DNA of 64,000 nt from Tunicatimonas pelagia (GCF_030506325.1 NZ_CP120684.1:1-64000); one strand, 5' to 3'; counted from the first letter of the stretch, positions 8,476 through 17,794 are shown. Translations and numbers: made by a program. The notes: generated by a model not told the origin, from the sequence alone.

Positions 8476-9476
8476 GCCTTACCAAGGGTCACTTTGCCGT
8501 TGATCCTGCGCTTAATGTCCCTTTCTCGGGTGGCTCGGGATCCCAACTCGATCGTGATCGGCTCCGTCTTCTGAAACTGGAACTCAAACACAATCCAAAA
8601 GCAAGGTACATCAAACAAGCCGTAAAGGAATTTGTACCTGGTATGCAGAAGTCGCTAGAACGAATTCCCACCGGAAGCACCATCATTGTAACCCCTTCCA
8701 CCTCGGGATACAATACGATTCCTGCTGATCTTGCAAAAGCCCTTCAAAAGAGTCGTGCTGATCTGGAATTCGTCAACCTCAAACAAGATATTATAGAGAC
8801 TGATCATGATTTTCAGTCGAAAGTGAAAGGCAATTATGGGAACCTGGCCCATGATCCCCGACAGTTTATTTTTAACGAGGCAAAGATCAAAGGAATAGCC
8901 CAGAATAAGCCCTCGGCGTTTATCCTAGACGATTCCGTTTCTACGGGAGAGACGTCCTTTGTACTCCAACGCCAGCTATCTAAACGGGGCTTGTATGCGC
9001 AAGGAATGGTTGCCGCAGTTTCTCGAGGGCAGTATCATACCTATCCTTCAGACATGCTGCGTATATACAACAAACTCACCGAAAACTATCCCTCTGACTA
9101 TCACCCTTCGCAGATCCGACAAGATATATACACCCAGTTCGCAGGATTTCCCCGGAAGAAAGCGGCTGATTTTGAACGCGCTATAACTTCCGGGAATGCT
9201 TCCTATCGAGCTGAAGCCATTCAGTACCTCAGAAATTCCTCTGAGCACTATCGGTCTGAACGACTCGATCCTCAAAGCGTGTTAGAAAGAACACCCCCAG
9301 AACGTACCCCTTGGGTAAAGCAACCTACCCGCTCAACCAAGGATCTACGAAATCAAATTTCTATTAACTACCCCAATCTTAGTGATGAAGATGCTGACCG
9401 CTACAGCAAAATGATGCAACAGCAATCAGGAAAAGGCGGTAGTCAGGGAAAGGGGTTTGGAGCTGAGCTGGAGTAG
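8472..9476 (+). CDS. Phosphoribosyltransferase-like protein
   Basis: A 334-aa protein whose middle resembles a type I phosphoribosyltransferase: a beta strand and loop (STIIVTPSTSGYN) and then the PRPP-binding motif AFILDDSVSTGETS near residues 158-171, with the two acidic residues and TGxT-type turn of the family. By family it would bind PRPP or a related sugar phosphate. The C-terminal 120 residues are polar, end in a glycine-rich tail and match nothing I know. There is no export signal. It is translationally coupled to the 76-aa protein. A nucleotide-metabolism or toxin-like role would be speculation. Confidence 0.6.
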   Translation: MSLTKGHFAVDPALNVPFSGGSGSQLDRDRLRLLKLELKHNPKARYIKQAVKEFVPGMQKSLERIPTGSTIIVTPSTSGYNTIPADLAKALQKSRADLEFVNLKQDIIETDHDFQSKVKGNYGNLAHDPRQFIFNEAKIKGIAQNKPSAFILDDSVSTGETSFVLQRQLSKRGLYAQGMVAAVSRGQYHTYPSDMLRIYNKLTENYPSDYHPSQIRQDIYTQFAGFPRKKAADFERAITSGNASYRAEAIQYLRNSSEHYRSERLDPQSVLERTPPERTPWVKQPTRSTKDLRNQISINYPNLSDEDADRYSKMMQQQSGKGGSQGKGFGAELE

Positions 9477-9483
9477 GCAGAAC

Positions 9484-9774
9484 TTAATTCCGTTCCGAAG
9501 GCTCTACTACTCGTTGGAAGCGCTCACAAAGGGTAATGTATTCATCATATTCATCCCTCGTGGTAGGAAAAGTTATACACTCCCCTACCTGCTGAACAGA
9601 TGTAGCCTCCACCCGGTACACAACAGGAGAACTCGCCCCTTCCGGTAAATACTCAATCCGAACCATCTCTACTGCTGTGAAATCCCGGTACCATGAGATT
9701 ATTGGCTGAACGATAAGCATACCCAATGCTAGAACCAAATAAGGAATCAAAGAGGTTGGTTTATTCTTCAACAT
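9484..9774 (-). CDS. Small membrane-anchored protein in the mobilisation operon
   Basis: A 96-aa protein with one N-terminal membrane span (LIPYLVLALGMLIVQPII) and a periplasmic-type soluble tail of about 65 residues containing two cysteines. Family unknown. It lies four bases downstream of the next upstream gene in the same operon as the coupling protein and relaxase, so a role in transfer is plausible. Confidence 0.6.
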   Translation of the reverse strand: MLKNKPTSLIPYLVLALGMLIVQPIISWYRDFTAVEMVRIEYLPEGASSPVVYRVEATSVQQVGECITFPTTRDEYDEYITLCERFQRVVEPSERN

Positions 9775-9778
9775 ATAA

Positions 9779-10252
9779 CTAATGAGCTAGTTCTTTGGCA
9801 TAAAGTTCCTCTCTGAGCGTCTTGCTGTGCTGATCGTAGAGCATGATGAGCAAGTCATCCGGAAGTCCATCTCCTCGCAGACATGAGTAGGTAACGTACT
9901 GATATCGGTCCGCCTTATGCTCCAGGGCTAGATAATGAGCTTCATCAAATAGGTATACATCCTTGCAGGGAAACCTCCCTACGTTGTAAGCATACAGTGC
10001 CTGACCATCAACAACCACAGCGTAAGTATCCTGAACCGCGTTTAAGTGCGTTGTCGCTAAAACATATCCCTCGATTCGGTGAAAGTAGATGGATACCATT
10101 CTTTTATTCTCCCAGATGACTTCAGCTAGAGAATGGTCTTTCAAAAATGGGAGGTTGTTGTTCTTAATTTCCGAAATAAGGTCAACAGCTTCCCTAGGCC
10201 GATTCGGATGACTGTGCTTCGCTTCCATAAATGTTAGGATAGTTGGTAACAA
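9779..10252 (-). CDS. Uncharacterised protein downstream of the coupling protein, 157 aa
   Basis: No recognised domain. The sequence is soluble, with a beta-rich middle (VVVDGQALYAYNV) and a helical end. The frame overlaps the 3' end of the coupling protein gene by 59 bp; an in-frame ATG at 10228 would reduce the overlap to 35 bp. The operon position suggests an accessory transfer or entry-exclusion role, but nothing in the sequence shows this. Confidence 0.6.
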   Translation of the reverse strand: MLPTILTFMEAKHSHPNRPREAVDLISEIKNNNLPFLKDHSLAEVIWENKRMVSIYFHRIEGYVLATTHLNAVQDTYAVVVDGQALYAYNVGRFPCKDVYLFDEAHYLALEHKADRYQYVTYSCLRGDGLPDDLLIMLYDQHSKTLREELYAKELAH

Positions 10253-12140
10253 TAGTTTCTACCTCCTTTTTGACTTTATTAAAATGTTCTTGGAGGATAA
10301 TATTGGTATCTTCGATCGGGTTTCCGTTGGACTTGTGAACAAACTGTACAAATGGTTTAATTGTGTGCAACCGTTTAAAACGATGCCGCTTGAAACGAAC
10401 CCAAAAGTAGGGCTGTGCTTCGTCAGTTGTTCTACCAACGAACTCCCCTTTTTTGAGTGTCTGAACCTCTTCCTGGCGAATGATGGGTCTCTCTTGAATT
10501 GAGAACCCATGTCCAATGTTTTGTCCCCCACTCTTATAATTTTTGCCCTCATTTTTTGAGATTATCTCCCGATCTTCTTTGCCAATCATAGCACTGACCA
10601 TACGAGCGGTATCGGGGTGATTAATACGACCAAAAAAGATGTTATTCATATTGGCTATGATCGTCTGCGCTTTTTGGTGTCCGTATTTTTCTACCAACAT
10701 TGCGGTATCCTGGGCAATCAAATTAAGGGCAATTTTATTGCTACGCGCAACTGCTCCTAAATGATCGAGATCATCGAGGTACATCGTCGTTGCTTCATCA
10801 AGCTCTAGAAAAGAGGGATGTTTACCCGCCACGTTCATTTGCTGAAGAGCGGCCGTGAATATACACGAGATGATAGGAGCTAACGATTTACGTATCTGGG
10901 GACTCATTCCCACGGATAGCAGTTTGGGGTTTTCCGGGTCATTGATATTCAGGTCAAAATCATTACCGGTAAGAATCCAACATAGTGCAGGAGTGTTTAA
11001 ACGTACAATCTCATTTTGCAGTGAAGAAACCTGCCCCCCCAATTGCCGATCCGCATTGGCATCCAAAGAAGTAAGAATGCTTCGGATATAATCACCGGCG
11101 ATAGGATCAACGAGTAGCATGGAAAAAACATGCTTAAAGTCCTGGTATAGTATCGTGTTGATTATGTGAGGGAGAGTGCACTGTTCAGGATGACGAACTT
11201 TATAGAACCAAATCAAAGCTGTAAACCAGTTAATAGCACTCTGGGTAAAGAACTTCCCGTTGGCTCCTTTAATGGCGCTGTGGTCAAGGTTATGATAAAT
11301 ACTGGTCGCCATCTCTTCAGCATAATTGATGCTTTTAACCTGATCCGGCCGTATCGGATTGAACCGGTGGCATCGATCTGGTCGCTCGAAATCCACAATG
11401 TAGAGTGGCATAGGAGCGGATTCCTTTTTAAATGGTTTTTGCCACCTTCGTCGCTTCTCCTTATTGATTAGTATTGTGTTTAACTCATTCGTAAGGGTAG
11501 GGAATTTATAGTCGTAAAGAATGCCACAGAATCCATTTTCTACATACTGATGCATGTAAGGCCTCACTACTGATTCAGTCTTCCCCGATCCCGAACCTGC
11601 AATAACCATGGTATGCCGGTAGGGTTCTGTAACGTTGATATAGCCCTTCCCTTTAGTGGGTAAATTGATTGACTCTTTCGTCTTTACTTTTCTTCTTTTC
11701 ACAAAACCCTGGCCCCGTTGGTGTTTCTCAGGGTGTAGAAACGTACACAACATTAACAGCGTAATGGTAGCAACAAATAGGAATGGATAGCCATACTCAA
11801 AAGGAAATGGAGTTGATTCAAAGTATATAAATAGCACCCCGCAGACCAAAGCACCCAAAAAGGCAACCCCCTGTATCCTCGGAGCTATGTAAAAGGGCTG
11901 ATGGCCCGGTTTCCTGTACTTGGGTATTTGATTAGCTACGCGAAGCAGCAAGATCCACAGAATAATGAACGATATTCTTAGCGGTAAGAGCAGTTGCTCA
12001 AGCCATTGGATCGGCTCAATCAACCAATCCACAATGCCCCCCTGGTGAATAACGAGCAAATAATAATCAGCACCTAGCAAGGCCAATACTATGACCGTGG
12101 TAAAGAATAATATATTGAGTAGTTCTCGTTGATAGTACAT
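10194..12140 (-). CDS. Type IV coupling protein, TraG/VirD4 family
   Basis: The ATPase that hands the relaxase-DNA complex to the type IV secretion channel at the inner membrane. The 648-aa protein has about four N-terminal membrane segments (within residues 8-135). The Walker A motif is VIAGSGSGKTES (181-188 core), followed by the family's DYKFPTLTNEL. The Walker B region is FLELDEATTMYLDDL near residue 440. A further conserved segment, NLIAQDTAMLVEKYG, is typical of VirD4. It sits 3 bp downstream of the relaxase gene in a mobA-mobB-traG order typical of Bacteroidota plasmids. Its length is in the usual range for the family. Confidence 0.93.
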   Translation of the reverse strand: MYYQRELLNILFFTTVIVLALLGADYYLLVIHQGGIVDWLIEPIQWLEQLLLPLRISFIILWILLLRVANQIPKYRKPGHQPFYIAPRIQGVAFLGALVCGVLFIYFESTPFPFEYGYPFLFVATITLLMLCTFLHPEKHQRGQGFVKRRKVKTKESINLPTKGKGYINVTEPYRHTMVIAGSGSGKTESVVRPYMHQYVENGFCGILYDYKFPTLTNELNTILINKEKRRRWQKPFKKESAPMPLYIVDFERPDRCHRFNPIRPDQVKSINYAEEMATSIYHNLDHSAIKGANGKFFTQSAINWFTALIWFYKVRHPEQCTLPHIINTILYQDFKHVFSMLLVDPIAGDYIRSILTSLDANADRQLGGQVSSLQNEIVRLNTPALCWILTGNDFDLNINDPENPKLLSVGMSPQIRKSLAPIISCIFTAALQQMNVAGKHPSFLELDEATTMYLDDLDHLGAVARSNKIALNLIAQDTAMLVEKYGHQKAQTIIANMNNIFFGRINHPDTARMVSAMIGKEDREIISKNEGKNYKSGGQNIGHGFSIQERPIIRQEEVQTLKKGEFVGRTTDEAQPYFWVRFKRHRFKRLHTIKPFVQFVHKSNGNPIEDTNIILQEHFNKVKKEVETIVTNYPNIYGSEAQSSESA

Positions 12141-12143
12141 ACG

Positions 12144-13403
12144 CTAAGAAAGTTCAGTACGATCGCTGCCTTGGCCACGCTCGTGATATTTTTTCAGTCT
12201 TTTTCGCTCTTCATCGAGTAATAACGTTTCCTTGATCAGGCCAGGGCCAGTACTTACACCCCCAATTTTGCTAAGCAGCTTTTTAGCTCCTGAGGTTGTT
12301 CCCAGTTGGGAGCTTGATAGGAATTTTGTCTGGTACCCTATGTTCTTATCAGAAAGGTATTGCTGGTCTAATGTACGAAAATATTCTGATGCTTTTTGGT
12401 CTCTTCCTCGTTCTGCATAGAAGTAAGGATCATGGGTAAAATCTCCTTGAGCGAAGCGATACTTCAGTTTAGTCAGGTTCACAAAGAAGGCCCTACTGTA
12501 GTTGCACTTTTCCCCAATGTCCTGTAGTCGTTGTGGGTCAATTTTCTCATTACCGGTATGGAGGTTAATATGTTCCACTGCTTTGGCTATTTTCTCTCTA
12601 AAATACGAATGATCTCGTTCACTACGCTCCTTATAAAAACCAGGTTCAATAGTATCCCTACTGTAACCAAACATACTTTGGAAGTGCCGAGCACTGCGTT
12701 CTTGAAAACCCCTTATGTGAAACCTCGCTTTCTTAGTTCTGGGATTAAGCATGTATCGCTGATCGCGATCTCTTCTACTTACTATGATATGCACATGCTT
12801 ATTAAGACCTGGCTTCTTATCCCCCACGCTGAAGACAGTCTGATCGAGTTTACCTAACTCACGTTTGACAGCTCGTTGAAATATTCGTTCTATTTCTTTC
12901 CGGTCATTCTGATCTTCGCTGTCATGCAACTGCCCTACCCGCACCTGTTCGGCTTTGCTTAAGAAACTTAAATTATTCAAGTCAATGTTTTTCACATCTC
13001 GATCTTCATGAATGGTAGCATACCATACCAAGTCATTGGATGACAGTTTCTTTCCATCTTTTAACCGAAAGGTCTCAGCATAGTTGTTCATCACCTGGCG
13101 TACATATTTCCTTAGTGCTGCGTCGTCATTTTGTATATGAGCGAGTTCATTTTCGCTTGGACTAACCACAATACTTAAGAACTTCTCCTGGTCAGTGCGA
13201 ACCCCTTTCGTATTTCCGTTAATGGCATCGCGCACTTCCTTCGCAGAAATTTTATCATTTTGCTGATTGAAAAAAATGTCAGTATCCTCGCTTTCTTCCT
13301 CTTTAGACTCGTGTTGAAGATACTCAACAAGCATGACTACTGAACCAGTATTGTCGTAAACTTTACGACCGTCCCTAGAAGGATTGATGATTTTGATGTG
13401 CAT
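12144..13403 (-). CDS. mobB: Relaxase, MobB-like
   Basis: Expected to nick DNA at oriT and lead the strand into the recipient. The 419-aa protein resembles the Bacteroidota MobB-type relaxases: an N-terminal region with FLSIVVSPSENELAHI, an IHEDRD segment (His132), and the metal-binding HxH in NKHVHIIVSRRDRDQ (His203 and His205). The C-terminal half is charged and helical. A catalytic Tyr cannot be assigned with confidence. The start codon is one base after the mobA stop, so the two are translationally coupled. The gene symbol rests on family resemblance and position. Confidence 0.85.
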   Translation of the reverse strand: MHIKIINPSRDGRKVYDNTGSVVMLVEYLQHESKEEESEDTDIFFNQQNDKISAKEVRDAINGNTKGVRTDQEKFLSIVVSPSENELAHIQNDDAALRKYVRQVMNNYAETFRLKDGKKLSSNDLVWYATIHEDRDVKNIDLNNLSFLSKAEQVRVGQLHDSEDQNDRKEIERIFQRAVKRELGKLDQTVFSVGDKKPGLNKHVHIIVSRRDRDQRYMLNPRTKKARFHIRGFQERSARHFQSMFGYSRDTIEPGFYKERSERDHSYFREKIAKAVEHINLHTGNEKIDPQRLQDIGEKCNYSRAFFVNLTKLKYRFAQGDFTHDPYFYAERGRDQKASEYFRTLDQQYLSDKNIGYQTKFLSSSQLGTTSGAKKLLSKIGGVSTGPGLIKETLLLDEERKRLKKYHERGQGSDRTELS

Positions 13404-13404
13404 A

Positions 13405-13800
13405 TTACGCCTTTGCCTCTTTGATTTTCTGCTCTACGTAAGTACTTATTTCCCGCATACGCTCTTCTCGTTGGTTGGGTTCTACCGCGACTTCTAATAG
13501 CAAAATTAGCAATGCATCCTGATACAAACGGTTGCGAATGACCTCCTCGGTCAAGTCTGAAAGTAAGGTTTGCTCCTGATGAACGATGTAACTTATGATC
13601 CTATCCGTGCTTTTTTTCATGACCTGGAGCAGGTCAAACGACTGTCCTGGACTGTATTCTAATGGATTTATACCCCGGTTCGCAAAGAACCCCATACTCG
13701 CCTCAGCGTATTTCTTCAATGTCATCCGATGATTTTTTGCCTCTGCGCCATACTTTGCGTGCAGGGCACTATTTATCTGTAGCGGTTTTCGCTTTGTCAT
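13405..13800 (-). CDS. mobA: Mobilisation accessory protein, MobA-like
   Basis: A 131-aa protein beginning with a basic segment (MTKRKPLQINSALHAKYG) and followed by helices, the pattern of the small oriT-binding mobilisation proteins that partner MobB in Bacteroidota. The INSALHAKYGAEAK stretch may form a ribbon-helix-helix-type strand and helix. By analogy it binds oriT and recruits the relaxase. It is first in the mobA-mobB-coupling protein operon, and the non-coding region directly upstream is where oriT would be expected. Confidence 0.75.
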   Translation of the reverse strand: MTKRKPLQINSALHAKYGAEAKNHRMTLKKYAEASMGFFANRGINPLEYSPGQSFDLLQVMKKSTDRIISYIVHQEQTLLSDLTEEVIRNRLYQDALLILLLEVAVEPNQREERMREISTYVEQKIKEAKA

Positions 13801-14216
13801 ACGTAAAATTTTACTAAATATAATTGATAATCAGTAATTTGCAATGAATAGTATACAAAATATCAGCTGAAAAACTATGTTTTTCATTCTAAAGTATTCA
13901 ATAACAACTATTTACATAGTAATTGAGTTGTTTTGTAATCTTTACTTCTTGCTGATACTTCGTATCACATTATACACACACCCTCATAGCCACCCTCTAC
14001 GCTCTTTCTTTTTCTGACCGCATCAGACGCTTATGTTGCTTACCTCCCAATCTGCAGTTCAGACCGCCTTATTTAAGGCTCTGTACTGTCCGATGGCTAT
14101 TGATGGGGTATATATCCATATTTGACTTGCATCGCTTAAAACGCCTTAAAATGGACAATTCCTAAAGTAAGCTCTTAAAACAGTTCTTTGGTCTAAAAAT
14201 GATTGCGCTCCATAGA
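13801..14216. other. Non-coding region with candidate oriT
   Basis: This 416-bp gene-free region separates the divergent mobA and parA modules. It holds an inverted repeat GCCTTA-TT-TAAGGC at 14066-14079 and a CTGA...TCAG pair near 14016-14028. In related plasmids oriT lies next to mobA, so this is the best place for it. No nic site can be named from sequence alone. Confidence 0.4.
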
Positions 14217-14295
14217 TTAATGGGTTAATGGGTTAATGGGTTAATGGGTTAATGGGTTAATGGGTTAATGGGTTAATGGGTTAATGGGTTAATGG
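14217..14295 (+). repeat. Tandem octamer array (TTAATGGG), centromere candidate
   Basis: Nine perfect copies of TTAATGGG and a tenth truncated copy run without interruption. The array lies about 210 bp upstream of parA. ParA systems with a ribbon-helix-helix partner often use short tandem repeats as the partition site and autoregulatory operator (the omega heptads of pSM19035 are the known example), so a parS/operator role is likely but inferred. Confidence 0.7.
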
Positions 14296-14311
14296 TATAC
14301 TATATCTATGA

Positions 14312-14349
14312 TTTCATGGTTTCATGGTTTCATGGTTTCATGGTTTCAT
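14312..14349 (+). repeat. Second tandem octamer array (TTTCATGG)
   Basis: Four perfect copies of TTTCATGG plus six bases of a fifth, 16 bp after the first array and in the same orientation. The unit shares the period of eight and the ATGG core with the first array but is otherwise different. The AT-rich stretch to 14507 contains scattered relatives (TTCATGATT, GATTAATG). Confidence 0.7.
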
Positions 14350-14507
14350 TAATTTATAGAAAATTATTTTAACAGTTTATTGAATTCATGGATTAACGTA
14401 TCTATAATTACATAAATTAATATATTACTGGTTTAGTACATTCATGATTATATTATTTAATGAATTAATGCTTATAATATTCTAATAATCAATTAACTCA
14501 TAGATTA

Positions 14508-15254
14508 ATGAAAGTATTATCAATATCTAACAAGAAGGGGGGGGCTGGCAAAACCGTGGTCTCAGCATTATTGGCAGTAACTCTCTCTAGGGACTACAAT
14601 AAAAAAGTACTAATGCTCGATGTTGATGAGCAGCAGACACTTACCGATGTGCGAAGACAAGATCAAGATTATTGTGCAGAATTCCCGTATGAACTAATCG
14701 CTAAACCATTTAGAGTATTAGTAGAAACAGCTAATGGAGTTGAGATAAAAAAAGATAGCAACGGAGATGAGGTTAATCCAGCAGCGGACTTCATAGAGGA
14801 TTTGAAGGAAAACCCACAGTACGATGTGGTACTGGTAGATATGCCGGGAAGAACAGATGATGAAAATATACTTGACGTAATCACAGTATTGGATGGAATA
14901 CTGGTACCTATTGTAACTGATCAAAATGACAAACTATCCTCAGCTAAATTCTTAGAGAGCGTCCATAAGATTAAAGAATATTATAAACAGCAGGGAGTGG
15001 ATTTCACTACTTATGGATTTCAAAATATGCTTGACGGTAGGAGAGAAGAACAGGAGTTAGAACAATTCTGTAGATCGATCAACCTCAATTTATTTGATAC
15101 TGGTCTAAGGGATATGGTAATCTATAGCCGATACAATACGTACGATAGTTATCTAGCGAAAGGAAGTAAAATAATGGGCGATTATGTACCCCGTACAATA
15201 AAGGATGAGCTGAAGAGCTTCACTGAGGAATTTATTGAGAAATTTAACATTTGA
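14508..15254 (+). CDS. parA: ParA-family partition ATPase
   Basis: A 248-aa ATPase that segregates plasmid copies by forming gradients on the nucleoid. The deviant Walker A is KKGGAGKTV at residues 7-15, followed by LMLDVDEQQTLTD (A' region) and VVLVDMPGRTDDE (Walker B). There is no N-terminal helix-turn-helix, so this is the short ParA class, which uses a separate DNA-binding partner. The tandem octamers upstream are the likely centromere. The partner gene starts four bases after its stop. Confidence 0.92.
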   Translation: MKVLSISNKKGGAGKTVVSALLAVTLSRDYNKKVLMLDVDEQQTLTDVRRQDQDYCAEFPYELIAKPFRVLVETANGVEIKKDSNGDEVNPAADFIEDLKENPQYDVVLVDMPGRTDDENILDVITVLDGILVPIVTDQNDKLSSAKFLESVHKIKEYYKQQGVDFTTYGFQNMLDGRREEQELEQFCRSINLNLFDTGLRDMVIYSRYNTYDSYLAKGSKIMGDYVPRTIKDELKSFTEEFIEKFNI

Positions 15255-15258
15255 TATC

Positions 15259-15753
15259 ATGGCCAAAAAATCAGTCGTAGCAGATTTACCTAGCGCAAGC
15301 CGCGGTAGAAAAAAATTAACCAGAAATATTCTCTCAGAAAGCTTTAAGGAATCCTATCCGGAAGAAACAGAAGCTGCCAAAGCTATCGCTGATGCAGACC
15401 AAAAGAAAGAATCTGATGTAGAAAATAGTAACTCTACAGTAAGTGTTGACGAAGATAAAAATACACAGCCTACCGATATCAAAACAAATGATGAGAAAAA
15501 GTCCTCCGAAAAAGCACCAGTTGCTAAGAGAAAGGGAACTCGGAAGAAAGCCAAAGTAGAAGAGGCCGGTACAGTTGAAATGGAGCAGCCAATAAAAGAG
15601 TTTACAACTCTTAACTGTTTGAAGCCCACTCATGCTAGAATAGCAATTGTTTCAGCTCTACTTAGGGAACCCGTCTATAAGATTCTTGAAGAAGCCTTAA
15701 ACGACTATGTAACCAAGCAAAAAAAGTCAGGAAAAATAACGCTGGATATATAG
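15259..15753 (+). CDS. ParB-like partner with C-terminal ribbon-helix-helix-type domain
   Basis: A 164-aa protein from the ATG at 15259 (an upstream TTG overlapping parA was rejected). The N-terminal two-thirds are low-complexity and highly charged, with basic clusters (SRGRKK, AKRKGTRKKAK) around an acidic, serine-rich stretch. The last 55 residues (ARIAIVSALLREPVYKILEE and LNDYV) look like a ribbon-helix-helix dimerisation and DNA-binding domain. It directly follows parA, so it is the probable centromere-binding protein. The charged N-terminus could contact ParA, as in other small partner proteins. Confidence 0.75.
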   Translation: MAKKSVVADLPSASRGRKKLTRNILSESFKESYPEETEAAKAIADADQKKESDVENSNSTVSVDEDKNTQPTDIKTNDEKKSSEKAPVAKRKGTRKKAKVEEAGTVEMEQPIKEFTTLNCLKPTHARIAIVSALLREPVYKILEEALNDYVTKQKKSGKITLDI

Positions 15754-15796
15754 CAGAAGAATGATAGCCTTTCACAAAAAGGAGAAAAGGTAACAG

Positions 15797-16000
15797 TTAC
15801 TGTGAGTACTTATGTATCAATGAGCCACAAGCGGGACAATAAGACCAGCTTGAACGAAGAGAATGTTGGCATATATGACAGTGGGTAGGAGGGATAACAC
15901 GAAGATTTTCAACTTTGAGCTCTTGCTCTACGTATGCGGTATCAACAACAAGTTCAACATCAATTTCTTCAATGGGTAGTAAATTCGCTAAAGTATTCAT
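15797..16000 (-). CDS. Small zinc-ribbon protein
   Basis: A 67-aa protein ending in a CxxC-x10-CxxC zinc ribbon (CHICQHSLRSSWSYCPACG). The N-terminal half is acidic (EEIDVELVVDTAYVEQELKV). It is alone on the minus strand between the partition genes and the Toprim gene. Nucleic-acid or protein binding is possible; no function can be assigned. Confidence 0.6.
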   Translation of the reverse strand: MNTLANLLPIEEIDVELVVDTAYVEQELKVENLRVIPPTHCHICQHSLRSSWSYCPACGSLIHKYSQ

Positions 16001-16078
16001 GTCTATAAAATTTTATTGAAGTAAATAGTAACATGTAGTATGCTATGTGGTAGGAATTGAAAATTCTGAAGACCTGTT

Positions 16079-17794
16079 CTAAAGCCCTTGTTCTTTTTGG
16101 TTGCCATATGATTTACCTTTATCGAGTTGATTTCCTTTAACTACGTTCTCTGCCTCGACAAACTTCTGTACATCATTTTCCTGTAGATGAGGATATTTTT
16201 TGTAATAGCTTAATTGCTGATTAATTCGTTGACTATCTGGGTGTTGCGAATTAGAAACTACTAATCCATCGAGTTTATGATTGTATTGCTCTTTCAGTGA
16301 GCGATACCGGCTATCAGACATGTCATTAGTATTGGCGGAAGATTGACGAGCTTCTGGTTTCATTTCAGTAGCCCGTTGAAGGTGGGTATCAACGTCTTGT
16401 ATTGCTTCTTGCCCCGATTTAATTTTATTCAAAGTTTCAGACATCTGATGATCTTTAGAAGGTTGATGGGAACCGAGTGATAAGCGCTTTACGTCATTGT
16501 CTACACTTACAGCAACTTGCTTAGACTTGGATGATTGCTCGGCAACGAATGCTTCGTCAATATCCGTCCCAATAGCTTTACCAAATTTCCGATCGCGGTT
16601 GACATAGGCAACCTCTGCTAGTGAAAATTCAACTGATTTACCATCAACCTGACGAGTTACGTAGTAACGGTTAAGATTTGGGTTATTGGAAAGTTCAGGA
16701 TATTTCGTTTTGTCACGATCTCGTACAATTTCATTTACTGAATCAGGTGCAGGGATTTTATCTTTCAAAGATGCCTGTTCAGGATGCTGATAAGTAGGAT
16801 CGTTCAATCTAGAATGGAACAATCGCTGGGCAAATAGATCTGCATTCCAATCTTTGAAACTGGACTTGTCAGTGTGAATTGGGACATTGGTGCTTTGTAA
16901 AGCTTCCTTGTAGAGCTGGTCATAACGTCGGCCTGCTACATCATCGTCATTAGCCAAGGTAACTGACCGCGCTCCAGAAGCCAATACAAAATGATTCGCG
17001 ATTTCTAATTGTTTGTTCGAGGGATTACCAGCTGGGCTTAAGTATACTAGATTATCGTTGGTTTCTTTCCCATGAAGTTGGTAATGACTCATCGCATCTA
17101 CCGGATCCTCGGTAATAACAATTCTATCAACTGGTGTATCGGGTCGGGTAGGGGAGGATACCCAAAGTCCATCCCGGTTACCTAAAAAACGTACCTTATG
17201 CGGACTCTTCATGGCCACGCCGGCGACCTTTCCAGTATCGTCCTTTAGAGGAAACGCCACAAAACGAGCATCCGGCGCGTCATTTAGCTTGATTTCATTA
17301 TGGAATGCAGTATGATTCCGAATATCATGACCTAGCAACTTGTTTTCAAGAAACGGTTCATTAGCCCCACTTTCCCCTTCAACAATCTTAGCGACAATGA
17401 ACATTTGACGCCGTTTCTTGGCCTCATCATCCTGGCTAGACTGTTTTTCCCTTTTAGTTGATTCTGGGGCCGACTCATTCCTCGACACATCGCCCAGATA
17501 CATTTTTAAGGCTTGACGAGCCCCATCAAGATCTGTTCGCTGCCGACTCATGACAAAATCTACCACCGTGCCCTTATCGTTGGGATCGTATAGGCTTACG
17601 TAATAACTAGGATTTCTATATTCTTTGTTAATTGGAACATATACTTTATCACCTGTAGTCGGGTGTGAGTAGGCCCTATGCTTCCTAGAGTCCCGATCCT
17701 TATCGACTTCATATCCTTGATGTGTAAGGTATTCAGTGATGTCAATACGTTGTCTATAGTCCTTTAACTCGTCCTTAAGCCTATTATCGTTCAT
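16079..17794 (-). CDS. Toprim-domain plasmid protein (DUF3991/Toprim type)
   Basis: A 571-aa cytoplasmic protein. Residues 1-110 resemble the N-terminal domain of plasmid DUF3991 proteins (YRQRIDITEYLTHQGYEVD, then GTVVDFVMSRQ). A Toprim fold follows: VITEDPVDAMSHYQL carries the catalytic Glu and LANDDDVAGRRYD the DxD-type acidic pair. The C-terminal 200 residues are polar, with an EFSLAEVAYVNRDRKFGKA segment. Toprim proteins cut, join or prime DNA; a role in priming the transferred or replicating strand fits the plasmid setting but is inferred. It is divergent from the transfer operon. Confidence 0.8.
   Translation of the reverse strand: MNDNRLKDELKDYRQRIDITEYLTHQGYEVDKDRDSRKHRAYSHPTTGDKVYVPINKEYRNPSYYVSLYDPNDKGTVVDFVMSRQRTDLDGARQALKMYLGDVSRNESAPESTKREKQSSQDDEAKKRRQMFIVAKIVEGESGANEPFLENKLLGHDIRNHTAFHNEIKLNDAPDARFVAFPLKDDTGKVAGVAMKSPHKVRFLGNRDGLWVSSPTRPDTPVDRIVITEDPVDAMSHYQLHGKETNDNLVYLSPAGNPSNKQLEIANHFVLASGARSVTLANDDDVAGRRYDQLYKEALQSTNVPIHTDKSSFKDWNADLFAQRLFHSRLNDPTYQHPEQASLKDKIPAPDSVNEIVRDRDKTKYPELSNNPNLNRYYVTRQVDGKSVEFSLAEVAYVNRDRKFGKAIGTDIDEAFVAEQSSKSKQVAVSVDNDVKRLSLGSHQPSKDHQMSETLNKIKSGQEAIQDVDTHLQRATEMKPEARQSSANTNDMSDSRYRSLKEQYNHKLDGLVVSNSQHPDSQRINQQLSYYKKYPHLQENDVQKFVEAENVVKGNQLDKGKSYGNQKEQGL

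Noticed and set aside
14217-14349. CRISPR array
   Set aside because: The repeats are 8-bp units with no spacers and there are no cas genes; they are tandem octamers before parA.
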